NCBI GenBank assembly: GCA_937901745.1
Contig: CALGSZ010000147.1
Coordinates: 1-46,362 of the forward strand
Direction: 5' to 3'
Origin: an uncultured Chloroflexota bacterium
GTDB lineage: Bacteria; Chloroflexota; Chloroflexia; Thermomicrobiales; UBA6265
DNA: 46,362 nucleotides
Part shown: piece after piece, positions 39,190 to 46,362 of the stretch
Numbering within the stretch: the first letter of the stretch is position 1
How the letters are laid out: each line of letters starts with the position of its first letter
Notes under the pieces: model-generated
Seen by the model: the letters and a program-made list of their open reading frames with translations, nothing else
What the model was told of the DNA's origin: nothing
Database searches by the model: none
Program-made: the position numbers and the translations under genes

Positions 39190-39673
39190 GTCTCGCCACC
39201 ATCCTGCGGTCCATGATGCCCGCGACCAGGTAGAGCGGCGGGACAAAGATCGAGTTCAGCAACGCCTGTAGCACGACGAGATGAATCACGGACGAGATTG
39301 GCAGCGGCTCGCCACTGCCCGAGCGGACGAGCAGCAGCACCACGGCGTGCAGGAGGGTCGCAACAGCCGCGACGACGATCGGCACGATGAGCGTGCTCTG
39401 GAAGAATCGGCGCCGCGCCACCCCACCGAGCAGGACCACACCCAGCAGCGCGAGTCCATTCGCCCCTAGCGGATCCATCGCGAGCACGTCCAGCACGAGC
39501 CCGAGGCCGAACGCCCAGGCCAGCCCTTCCGGTACGCCTCGCAGGGCGCTCCAGACGAGCAGCAGTACCAGCGTCGCGTCGGGCTGAATGGCCAACAGGT
39601 TCGCCGCTGGCAGGATCGTCGCCTGCACGATGGCCGTCGCAAGTAGGATCAGCGCGAATAGGAACCGTGCCAT
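39179..39673 (-). CDS. mreD: Rod shape-determining membrane protein MreD
   Basis: Integral membrane protein of 164 residues with about five helices, part of the elongasome. FLFALILLATAIVQATILPAANLLAIQPDATLVLLLVWSALRG and EGLAWAFGLGLVLDVLAMDPLGANGLALLGVVLLGG, with the Asp-rich turn, match MreD. Position directly before PBP2 with overlapping codons is the usual mreD-mrdA order. mreC is not next to it, as is normal, but 4.5 kb upstream. ATG 39671-39673 lacks a strong ribosome site. The 170-base region upstream (39674-39843) holds a TACACT -10-like box on the minus strand but no convincing -35. Confidence 0.9.
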   Translation of the reverse strand: MARFLFALILLATAIVQATILPAANLLAIQPDATLVLLLVWSALRGVPEGLAWAFGLGLVLDVLAMDPLGANGLALLGVVLLGGVARRRFFQSTLIVPIVVAAVATLLHAVVLLLVRSGSGEPLPISSVIHLVVLQALLNSIFVPPLYLVAGIMDRRMVARHAI

Positions 39674-39843
39674 TCGTCCATCAACAGGGCGAGAAACATC
39701 TGTGTGCCGCCGGCTCTACCAGTCCTCCTCGACGCATGCGCCCGCGCGAGATGCCTGCAGAGCGGGGCGAGGTGCGGGCCCAGTGTACCACGCGGTCACA
39801 GGGGCGCCTCTCGCGGTGCTCCCCGGCCGGCGCGATTCGGTGA

Positions 39844-41952
39844 TCAGGGCGACAAGCCGGACGGGATGCGGTGATGCGGATCGGCGACGATCACGACGCC
39901 AGCCACCACCTCGGTCCCGAGCGATTCGTTCGTGATGGCATCGGTTGCCGCGAGCGCCGAGCCGGTGGTCAGATCTGTGAAGCTGACCATGACTCGATAG
40001 ACGCCGACCGGCGCGTCCTGCGGGATCGGAATCGGCGCGCCGACTCGCCAGAGCGTTCGCCCGCGCGGCCGGAGCTCGGCAGTCGTCCGCGCGATCTCTT
40101 GCCCGTCGGCGGTTACGAGGCGGACGCGCAGTCCCAGGTCCTCCGCACCGGGGGCCCGTGCCTCGACGAAGATCGCGATCCGCGCGCGTCCGCCGCGCGG
40201 CACCGGTCCCCAGTCGATCTCCGACGCGGCGAGCCGCACTCGGCCGTCCCAATCGGTCATCCCGGTCGCCGGCGTGAGGAAGTAGTCGGGGACGGGCAGC
40301 CGGCGGACGTCATAGACGCGCGCGTACTCGATCCCCTCGATTTGCGCGACGAAGACCGGCTGCTGCTCGTCGAAGAACGCGAGCAATTCCTGCGGAATCC
40401 AGCCGCGCTGGATCGACGTCAGGTCCAGGACGTAGTAGTCGGCGGTGGCCCAACGCAGAAGACCCCGGCGGTCGGGCGAGAAGTTGTCTTCCCAGATGCG
40501 GCCTTGGAAGAAGTAGGAGAGTGGCTGTGGCCAGGCTCGCGTCCGGACGCGGATCTCCTCAGAGTTCTGCAAGTCTGCGAGATAACGCCCGACCTGATCG
40601 AGCCCCTCGCCCCAACCGATCATCATCACATCGCGGGCGGCCGCGTTGCCGCCGAGCAATGGGTTGTACGCGGAGAGGTAATACGGATAGGCGGCGGCCG
40701 TGATGGCGGCGTTTCCGCCGATTAGCGCGAGACCGATGGCGGCTGCCGCTGGCGCAACCCACCGTCCCACCGAGCGGGAGCGCTGGAGGAGCGTGACCCA
40801 TCCCCAGGCGGCGACGAGGTCGAGCGGCGCGTAGACCGGCAGGAGGTACCGGTCGAACTTCTTCGCCCCGAGGGACATGAATGCCGTGAACGCGACGGCG
40901 AAGAACAGCAATGCGATCAGCGGGCGCCGCACGCGCGGTGGTGTCATCCCTGGCCAGAGCAGGAGCGCGAGTGCCGGGATGAGCCCGAGCAGCACGGTCG
41001 GCGTCGTCCGCCAGAGGAAGGTGATCGGGTAGAAATGCCAGCCAGGATCGCCCTGGTAGACCGTCCCGTTGAAGAAGATCTCGCGCCGGTGCCCCTCTTC
41101 GGCGGAGCTGAGCGCGCCCCGGATGACTTCGCTCACCGTCTCGATTGGGCTTACCCACAATGCCGGCCAGAGCAGAACCGAGGTCGCCATGCCAACGCCG
41201 AGCCAGAGCGCGTACGGCGGCAGGGCGCGGCGTAGCGCGGCGAGCCATTGGCGCGGCTCCCGCCCGATACCCGGCGGCGCGAAGAGCAGCATCAGGCCGA
41301 CGAATGGCAGCAAGAAGAGGGCGGTCGAGCGCGTTAGCCAAGCGAGCCCGGCCGCGATCCCGGCGACGACGAGATCGCGGCGCCGGTGGTCGCCGTAGAT
41401 GTAGCTCGCGGCGGCAAGGAGCGTGAGCAGGGTCAAGCTGCTGGTCAGGCCATCGACGTGGAGCAGGCGCGACAGCCCGACATGGAACGGATCGAGCGCG
41501 ATGAGAAGAAAGCCGAAAATGGCCACCGCGACGCCGAACAGGCGCATCGCGTACCAGCAGGCGGCGGCCAAGATGAGCGTCTGCGCCAGGACAACGGCCT
41601 TCCGCCCGGCGGCGAGCACGTCGAGCGGCTCGATGCCCCGCTCGCGCAAGAGCGGCACGATGTCATTGCTCACCTGGCGTACTTGGCTGTCGGCGTCCCG
41701 CGCGTAGGTCCGGTCGGCGACGAGGAAGCCCGCCGAGCCGAGCCACATCGTCGTCACGCCGGGATGGAAGAACTGGTAGGTATGGGAGAAATCGCCGTGC
41801 GCCAGCGCCTGCGAGAAGTTGGCCGAGCGCGCCAGCCAGTACGACTCGTCAGGCGTCACGAAGTGATCGAGCGCGAGCCCACGCGGGAGCCAAACGGCGG
41901 CGGCGACCACCAGCAGCCCGATGACGCGCCAGAGGAGCCGCCGCGATGACAT
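39844..41952 (-). CDS. GT39-like (ArnT/PMT-type) membrane glycosyltransferase
   Basis: Polytopic membrane protein of 702 residues. The first periplasmic loop has PDESYWLARSANF with the Asp-Glu pair (about 34-35) typical of GT-C enzymes such as ArnT and protein O-mannosyltransferases, which use polyprenyl-phosphate sugars. HTYQFFHPGVTTMW follows. About 10-11 helices run to residue 490, then a soluble beta-rich C-terminal domain of some 200 residues. ATG 41952 starts 2 bases after the GatD stop, so it belongs to the murT-gatD unit. An acceptor in cell-wall or surface glycan is likely but not shown. Confidence 0.85.
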   Translation of the reverse strand: MSSRRLLWRVIGLLVVAAAVWLPRGLALDHFVTPDESYWLARSANFSQALAHGDFSHTYQFFHPGVTTMWLGSAGFLVADRTYARDADSQVRQVSNDIVPLLRERGIEPLDVLAAGRKAVVLAQTLILAAACWYAMRLFGVAVAIFGFLLIALDPFHVGLSRLLHVDGLTSSLTLLTLLAAASYIYGDHRRRDLVVAGIAAGLAWLTRSTALFLLPFVGLMLLFAPPGIGREPRQWLAALRRALPPYALWLGVGMATSVLLWPALWVSPIETVSEVIRGALSSAEEGHRREIFFNGTVYQGDPGWHFYPITFLWRTTPTVLLGLIPALALLLWPGMTPPRVRRPLIALLFFAVAFTAFMSLGAKKFDRYLLPVYAPLDLVAAWGWVTLLQRSRSVGRWVAPAAAAIGLALIGGNAAITAAAYPYYLSAYNPLLGGNAAARDVMMIGWGEGLDQVGRYLADLQNSEEIRVRTRAWPQPLSYFFQGRIWEDNFSPDRRGLLRWATADYYVLDLTSIQRGWIPQELLAFFDEQQPVFVAQIEGIEYARVYDVRRLPVPDYFLTPATGMTDWDGRVRLAASEIDWGPVPRGGRARIAIFVEARAPGAEDLGLRVRLVTADGQEIARTTAELRPRGRTLWRVGAPIPIPQDAPVGVYRVMVSFTDLTTGSALAATDAITNESLGTEVVAGVVIVADPHHRIPSGLSP

Positions 41953-41954
41953 CC

Positions 41955-42677
41955 CTAGCCGGTCTTCCGGGCTCGCTCGACCGCTGAGGCGTGCGCCTCG
42001 CGCTCTGTCTCGTCGTCGAGCGGCGGGAGCTCGACCTCGCCGTGGCGGCGGCGAAGCCCGGCCGCGATCAGCCAGTCGGCGAGGCGCGGATTCTTTGGTA
42101 GGAGCGCCCCATGGAGATAGCAGCCGATGGCGTAGCGATAGACGGCGCCCTCGGTTCCGTCCTTCCCGTTGTTGCCGCGCCCAACCCGCACTCGTCCGAG
42201 CGGGCGGACGCCTGGCCCGAGGTAGGTCAGCCCGCTGTGGTTCTCGAATCCGACGAGTTCGCCCCATTCGCTGTCGACGACGACATTGCCGATGAATCGC
42301 TCCGGACCGGCAACCGTCGTCAGGTCGAACAGCCCGATCCCCGGCAGCGGCTCGCCCTCGTGCGGGCGGTATTCGTGCCCGAGGAGCTGGTACCCGCCGC
42401 AGACGGCTAGGAGCGCCGCGCCCTCGGCCACGGCCGCCTTCAGCGCCTCACCCTTCGCGCCCTGGAGATCGCGAGAGACAGCGATCTGCTCCTGGTCCTG
42501 GCCGCCGCCGAAGAAGAAGATGTCCACATCGTTCGGGATCGGCTCGCCGATGTGGATCGGGACGACGCGGGTGGGAATGCCGCGCCATTCCGCCCGGCGG
42601 GACAGCGCGATCACATTGCCGCGATCGCCGTAGATGTTCATCTTCGTCGGGTAGAGCCAGCCGATCGTCAGCTCCAT
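41955..42677 (-). CDS. gatD: Lipid II isoglutaminyl synthase, glutaminase subunit GatD
   Basis: Class I glutamine amidotransferase of the CobB/CobQ type, 240 residues. It frees ammonia from glutamine for MurT, which amidates the D-glutamate of lipid II. The nucleophile is Cys93 in LLAVCGGYQLLG and the catalytic His189 lies in GCYLHGALLPKNP. MELTIGWLYPTKMNIYGDRGNVIAL and FFGGGQDQEQ are GatD hallmarks. The gene is 36 bases after murT. ATG 42675-42677 is followed in frame without a better alternative; GGAG lies 10 bases upstream. Confidence 0.95.
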   Translation of the reverse strand: MELTIGWLYPTKMNIYGDRGNVIALSRRAEWRGIPTRVVPIHIGEPIPNDVDIFFFGGGQDQEQIAVSRDLQGAKGEALKAAVAEGAALLAVCGGYQLLGHEYRPHEGEPLPGIGLFDLTTVAGPERFIGNVVVDSEWGELVGFENHSGLTYLGPGVRPLGRVRVGRGNNGKDGTEGAVYRYAIGCYLHGALLPKNPRLADWLIAAGLRRRHGEVELPPLDDETEREAHASAVERARKTG

Positions 42678-42713
42678 GGCGCTGCACTCCTCTACACCGG
42701 TGCGTCCCGCCGC

Positions 42714-44162
42714 CTATTGTCGCCAAAACGTCTCAACGGCGCCGAGGTCAGCCAGGATCTGGCGAAGCTCCAGCATCGCGGTGTAGGTGGGCAGGATATA
42801 GCCCGTGCCCCCCTCCGGCAGGTCGGCGACGAAGGCATCCAACGCCGCCCGCATGTCGGTCCCGCGCTGGACGATCCGATCGGCGGCGAGGCCAGCGTAT
42901 TTCAACCGGTTCGCCATGTCCGCCGCGCGCAGGCCGGTCGTGCTCACGGGGACCTGCCCGTCGGCGAGCAGCTCGAAATCAACGTCCCAGAGCCAGGAGA
43001 CATCCCGTCCGTCCGCCGTGAGGTCGTTGATCGCGATCAGGACCGGCACGGTCAGGGAACCGGTCGCCGCCGTCAGCATGCGTAGTACCTCGTTGAACCC
43101 GACGGGGTTCTTGACAAGCGCGAGCGTCAGTGTGCGGCCGCGCAGCGACACTCGTTCAATGCGGCCGAAGGCGGCCTGGAACGCGGCCAGCGCCCGCGAG
43201 ATCGTGGTGTCCGGCACGCCTGCGGCGATCGCGGCGGAAGCGGCAGCGACGACGTTGTAGACGTTGTAGAGCCCCGGAACGCCGACACTGACGGTGAAAG
43301 AGCGGCCCTCCCCGTGCCGGATAGTGACACGCAGCGACTCGACGCCCTCCAGCACCACCTCCGTCCCGGCGATGTCCAAGCTCGGCCGGGCGTAGCCGCA
43401 GCTCGGGCAGCGCCAGTCGCCCAAATGCGAGACGTAGAGTGCGTCGTAGGCGAGATCCGCGCCGCAGCGGCGGCAGGTCACCGCGTCCGCGGCGTGCGGC
43501 AGCTCCGGCAGCCGGTAGGCGACGTCGTGCAGCCCGAAGGTGACCCGTCGAGCCGGCAAGTCGTCGGTGATCGCCGTCAGTGTCGGATCATCAGCATCCA
43601 CGACGAGTGTTGTGGTCGGCGGCAGCGCCTGGAGCGCGGCGCGCCAACGCTGGGCGATCGTGTTCAGCTCGCCGTAGCGATCGAGCTGGTCTCGGAACAA
43701 ATTCGTCAGGACGATAATGTCTGGCTGCACCCGCGCGGCGATGGCCGGGAAGGCCGCCTCGTCGGATTCGATGACCGCAACATCGCCGCCTGGCTCGCCA
43801 GTGAGTGTGGCGTGATCGGCGAAGGCGGCGACGACGCCCCGGACGAGGTTGGAGCCCGAGCGGTTGTGGACGACTCGGGCGCCATCCGCCTCGAGGATGT
43901 CCGCGATCATGCGGGATGTCGTCGTCTTGCCGTTTGTCCCCGCGACAAGGATCGCGCCGCGCTCGAGCCGCCGCGCCAGCTTGGTGAGGAGCGCCGGATC
44001 GATCCGGTCGGCGATCAAGCCGGGAGCCGACGTGCCGCCGCCGCGTCCCGTGCGCCGGATGCCGGTCGAGGCGAGCTTGGCAGCGGCGATCGCGGCCGCG
44101 AGGCGGAGATCCGGCCACGGCCGCGCGCCGTTCCCGCGACCGTTAGACGCCTGGTTCGCCAT
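42714..44162 (-). CDS. murT: Lipid II isoglutaminyl synthase, Mur ligase-like subunit MurT
   Basis: ATP-dependent amidating subunit of 482 residues acting at the inner face of the membrane. The P-loop AGTNGKTTTSRM is at 74-85. A four-Cys zinc site, C230-x2-C233 (TCRRCGADL) and C252-x2-C255 (RCPSCGY), sits in the middle domain as in other MurT proteins. LKYAGLAADRI and ILPTYTAMLELR belong to the C-terminal Mur_ligase_C-like (DUF1727) domain. An N-terminal tail (NQASNGRGNGARPWPD) is poorly conserved-looking. ATG 44162 overlaps the end of mreC by 20 bases, so murT and mreC are co-translated. Amidated lipid II is needed for efficient cross-linking in several bacteria. Confidence 0.95.
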   Translation of the reverse strand: MANQASNGRGNGARPWPDLRLAAAIAAAKLASTGIRRTGRGGGTSAPGLIADRIDPALLTKLARRLERGAILVAGTNGKTTTSRMIADILEADGARVVHNRSGSNLVRGVVAAFADHATLTGEPGGDVAVIESDEAAFPAIAARVQPDIIVLTNLFRDQLDRYGELNTIAQRWRAALQALPPTTTLVVDADDPTLTAITDDLPARRVTFGLHDVAYRLPELPHAADAVTCRRCGADLAYDALYVSHLGDWRCPSCGYARPSLDIAGTEVVLEGVESLRVTIRHGEGRSFTVSVGVPGLYNVYNVVAAASAAIAAGVPDTTISRALAAFQAAFGRIERVSLRGRTLTLALVKNPVGFNEVLRMLTAATGSLTVPVLIAINDLTADGRDVSWLWDVDFELLADGQVPVSTTGLRAADMANRLKYAGLAADRIVQRGTDMRAALDAFVADLPEGGTGYILPTYTAMLELRQILADLGAVETFWRQ

Positions 44163-44961
44163 CGTCCACGATCACCGCTACAACGTTCAGATGATCGAAA
44201 TCCGCGGCGGGGAGCACACGGATCGTCTGCGCGTCGCCCTGGTTGTTCTTCTGGGGCGTGCCTTCGACCTTGCCGATGATGATCCCGCCAGGTACCTGGG
44301 AGGTTCGCGTCTCCAGATTCGTCGAGGTCACGACCAGTTCCCCGGGCTTGGGTGTCACCGAGAGATCGACGTAGGCCAGGTCCATTCGGCCACCGGATTG
44401 CCAGCGGCCGTAGACCACGCCGTCCGCCTTGCTTTCGAGCAGCTGGGCGCCGACGGCTGCCGAGGCGTCGATGGCGAGGGTGACCCGCGCCGTGTGCTCC
44501 TCGACGGCGGTCACGAGACCGACGAAGTAGTAAGGATCGACGACTGCCATCCCCTTCCGGATGCCATCCGCCGAGCCCTTGTCGATCGTGACAAACTTCT
44601 GGAGGCTGGTCGGGTCCGGATTCAGCACCTTGGCGGTCACGAGCGTCCACTCCGGATGCCCCTCTTTGACATCCAGGATCTGCTCGTACTTCTCCATCTG
44701 CTGGAGTCGGAGCTTGAGCTGGGTGTTCTCTGCCAAGAGTGCGTCGCGCTCGCGCGTGACCTGATCGAGCTCGACCGCGAGGTCGCTCTCGCTCCGGTCG
44801 CCGATGCCATTGACGAAGCTCGTCACCGGCGAGACGAGCTCCTGCAAGCCGGTCTTGAGTGGATCGAGCGCCGCGCGATTGTCGAGCGCGATGAACGTCA
44901 CGCTCGTCGCCACGAAGAGGAGGACGAGGGCGATGGTTTGGCGGAGACTCATCGTCGACAC
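44143..44961 (-). CDS. mreC: Rod shape-determining protein MreC
   Basis: Elongasome scaffold of 272 residues. One membrane helix (TIALVLLFVATSVTFIAL, 9-26) leads to a coiled coil at about 60-95 (VTRERDALLAENTQLKLRLQQMEKYEQIL) and two beta-barrels (VTAKVLNPDPTSLQKFVTIDKGSADGIRKGMAVV, GIIIGKVEGTPQKNN). Start ATG 44961, or 44952 (MSLRQTI), with no strong ribosome site. mreB is not in the window; murT rather than mreD follows. It is divergent from the L,D-transpeptidase gene. Confidence 0.93.
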   Translation of the reverse strand: MSTMSLRQTIALVLLFVATSVTFIALDNRAALDPLKTGLQELVSPVTSFVNGIGDRSESDLAVELDQVTRERDALLAENTQLKLRLQQMEKYEQILDVKEGHPEWTLVTAKVLNPDPTSLQKFVTIDKGSADGIRKGMAVVDPYYFVGLVTAVEEHTARVTLAIDASAAVGAQLLESKADGVVYGRWQSGGRMDLAYVDLSVTPKPGELVVTSTNLETRTSQVPGGIIIGKVEGTPQKNNQGDAQTIRVLPAADFDHLNVVAVIVDDGEPGV

Positions 44962-45273
44962 GCGCCCAATCCCGAGGCCACCGGCTCGAATGCCGCGCGG
45001 GGCATGCAGTCGTGCGATTACCGGCCGTGATCACCCGGCGGTGACACGACGGCACGACGGGATCTCAGGATAGCATGCTCGCAATTGGCCGGGCGAATTG
45101 GCACGCTTTGGGGAAAGAATCGCGATCTCCTTGGGGGCGTCGCTTTGGGCAACGTTGCCTAGAGAACATACATCACCGTGCATTCAATGGTAGGCTTCGC
45201 TGAACCGTGCGCAGATCGAGGGTGAGAGACCACTGCGCCTGAAATATATGGTGCGATGAGGGAGGGGACTGCT
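44962..45273. other. Divergent intergenic region mreC / L,D-transpeptidase
   Basis: A 312-base noncoding stretch, AT-richer towards the right. It holds the candidate promoter and palindrome at 45145-45173, and GTGATCACCCGGCGGTGAC-like text near 45024 that shares GTGATCAC and CCGGCGGTGA with the region near 28825. No convincing mreC promoter was found. Confidence 0.5.
45145..45173 (+). promoter_or_regulatory. Candidate promoter with overlapping palindrome for the L,D-transpeptidase
   Basis: TTGGGC (45145-45150), a 17-base spacer and ATACAT (45168-45173). The perfect 12-base palindrome GGCAACGTTGCC (45148-45159) overlaps the -35 and would suit a repressor. The gene's GTG is 100 bases downstream. 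Confidence 0.35.
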
Positions 45274-46188
45274 GTGCAGATCAATCTCACCTGGGTGACG
45301 CGTGCCCTGGCCATGCTATTCGCGCTTGCCAGCATCGGGCCAGGGCTCGTTTCGCAAGGGGCAGCCGCCGCCGCGCCGGAGCGGACGGTCGCGCCGCGTG
45401 CCACGGTCGCCGGAGCGACTGAGGCCAACCTGCGGGCGAACCCATTGGAGCGCCAGGCGGAGATCATCGCTCGGCTCACGCCTGGAACGAAGGTGACCCT
45501 CCTCTCTGGCCCGATGCGAGGCGGCTGGTACGCGGTCAAGCCGGAGGCCGAGCCAGAGGCGCCGGTCGGCTGGTTGCCGGAAAGCAGGCTCCAGTTCGAT
45601 ACCTTTGCTCGCGCGACGGCCAACCTGCATCTTCGCGCGCGTCCGGGCAAGGGGAGCGAAGCGATAACGCGTGTTCGCCGGGGGATGGTGCTCACCGTCG
45701 TTGGGCCGCGCGTCGGGTCCGACATCATGGTCCGGCTCGGCGATGCGACGGGCTACGTCGCCGCGCGGAAGCTGACGCCAGATCAAGGGCCGGCCACGGA
45801 TCCGAACGCGGAGCGCTGGGTGGATGTGGATCGGGGCGATCGCATCTTGCGCCTGATGATCGGCGACACCGCCGTCGAGACGTTCCGCGTCTCGGTCAGC
45901 CGCGACCAGGGCGAGGGGTTCTACGCGACGGCCGTCGGCACGTACCGGGTCTATGAGAAGGTCGCCGAGCTGCAGTGGACGCCGTACGCCAACGCCTATT
46001 TCACCTACTGGGCCGGCTTTGACCCGAACCGATACAACGGCTTCCACTCCTGGACGATGGACGCGACGGGCAGGGTTCTCCCCGGCGGTGGCGGCCCGAC
46101 CGCGGGCTGCGTCTCCCTCTCGCCGGAGGAGGCGAAGATCGTCTACTCCTTCGTGAAGATCGGCACCCGGGTCGAGATTCACTGGTAA
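45274..46188 (+). CDS. L,D-transpeptidase (YkuD) with SH3-like repeats
   Basis: Exported cell-wall enzyme of 304 residues forming 3-3 cross-links or anchoring proteins. A signal peptide (ALAMLFALASIGPGLVSQGAAAAA) is followed by two bacterial SH3 domains (TEANLRANPLERQAEIIARLTPGTKVTLL; ANLHLRARPGKGSEAITRVRRGMVLTVV) and a YkuD domain: RWVDVDRGDRILRLMIGD, then the active site His258 (FHSWTMD) and Cys279 (TAGCVSL). The common SHGC is TAGC here. GTG 45274 is chosen because AGGGAGGGG stands 6 bases upstream; the ATG at 45256 lies within that ribosome-site segment. It is divergent from mreC, in keeping with a wall-building locus. Confidence 0.92.
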   Translation: MQINLTWVTRALAMLFALASIGPGLVSQGAAAAAPERTVAPRATVAGATEANLRANPLERQAEIIARLTPGTKVTLLSGPMRGGWYAVKPEAEPEAPVGWLPESRLQFDTFARATANLHLRARPGKGSEAITRVRRGMVLTVVGPRVGSDIMVRLGDATGYVAARKLTPDQGPATDPNAERWVDVDRGDRILRLMIGDTAVETFRVSVSRDQGEGFYATAVGTYRVYEKVAELQWTPYANAYFTYWAGFDPNRYNGFHSWTMDATGRVLPGGGGPTAGCVSLSPEEAKIVYSFVKIGTRVEIHW

Positions 46189-46191
46189 CGC

Positions 46192-46225
46192 GACGGCGCC
46201 TCCAACGAGGCGCCGTCCTTTATTT
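46192..46225 (+). terminator. Intrinsic terminator of the L,D-transpeptidase gene
   Basis: GACGGCGCCTC (46192-46202), loop CAAC, GAGGCGCCGTC (46207-46217), then CTTTATTT. An 11-bp perfect stem with a T-rich tail, the clearest factor-independent terminator in the window. It can also serve the convergent partial gene. Confidence 0.92.
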
Positions 46226-46261
46226 CGATCGTCTGTGCTTGCTGTTTGGTAGACGCGACCG

Positions 46262-46362
46262 TTAGGCCGAGCGGCGAAGCTCCTGGCCGCTGGCGAGCGC
46301 GCGCTGGTAGAGGTGGAGGGCTTCGGCGACGCGGCCGGTGCCCCGGGCCACACAGGTCAGCG
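46262..46362 (-). CDS. Partial gene, C-terminal end, TPR-like
   Basis: The last 32 residues of a minus-strand protein whose start lies beyond the right edge, ending in TAA at 46264-46262. The visible text, CVARGTGRVAEALHLYQRAL followed by ASGQELRRSA, has the spacing of a tetratricopeptide helix pair (G-x-x-x-E-A-L-x-x-Y-x-x-A-L), so a TPR protein is plausible. Too little is seen for a function. It is convergent with the L,D-transpeptidase gene across a terminator. Confidence 0.5.
   Translation of the reverse strand, partial: LTCVARGTGRVAEALHLYQRALASGQELRRSA

Overview
The window is a gene-dense, high-GC bacterial chromosome segment with 38 complete or near-complete protein genes, one partial gene at the right edge, no tRNA or rRNA and no mobile element. 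The gene content points to a Chloroflexota bacterium of the Thermomicrobia/Sphaerobacter kind: MurT/GatD lipid II amidation, TadE/TadG-like pseudopilin genes, GT39-type transferases, Tat- and Sec-exported propeller proteins, methylmalonyl-CoA mutase of the split type, and GC-rich intergenic hairpins. The taxon is an inference from gene content only.

Left part (1-9.4 kb). A minus-strand run reads gamma-glutamyltransferase, peptide-type substrate-binding protein, permease B, permease C, and ends in a perfect hairpin at 27-55. A plus-strand set follows: an Fsr-like MFS exporter, a PLP-dependent decarboxylase and an HpcH/HpaI aldolase.

9.4-17.9 kb. A small exported LPxTG-like protein is divergent from a GntR/FadR regulator. 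The regulator leads a plus-strand catabolic cluster: substrate-binding protein, two permeases, a DapA-family aldolase/dehydratase, hydroxypyruvate isomerase and tartronate semialdehyde reductase. Neither peptide-type transporter in the window has its own ATPase genes. The enzyme set suggests use of a sugar acid or C2/C3 hydroxy acid ending in glycerate.

17.9-28.7 kb. This part holds an FAD oxidoreductase, a multicopper oxidase with two metal-binding modules and a His-rich stretch inserted before its last cupredoxin domain, a HIT protein and a PRC-barrel protein. Next is a Helicase_C_3/XPB-like protein that probably starts at a CTG codon behind a leader hairpin. A minus-strand EamA-Kelch-PQQ propeller-MarR group follows.

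28.9-34.5 kb. Three TadE/TadG-like genes, a membrane protein with a TlpA thioredoxin, branched-chain aminotransferase and a tandem cupredoxin are found here. A striking G-tract/C-tract inverted element lies between tlpA and ilvE.

34.5-46.4 kb. One long minus-strand array reads mreC, murT, gatD, a GT39-like transferase, mreD, mrdA (PBP2), methylmalonyl-CoA epimerase and methylmalonyl-CoA mutase, with many overlapping stop/start codons. Cell-elongation genes therefore share a locus with lipid II amidation and are coupled to propionate metabolism. An L,D-transpeptidase is transcribed divergently from mreC and ends in a textbook terminator. The most notable items are the multicopper oxidase architecture, the split mre cluster, the CTG-start leader and the G-quadruplex-like intergenic element.
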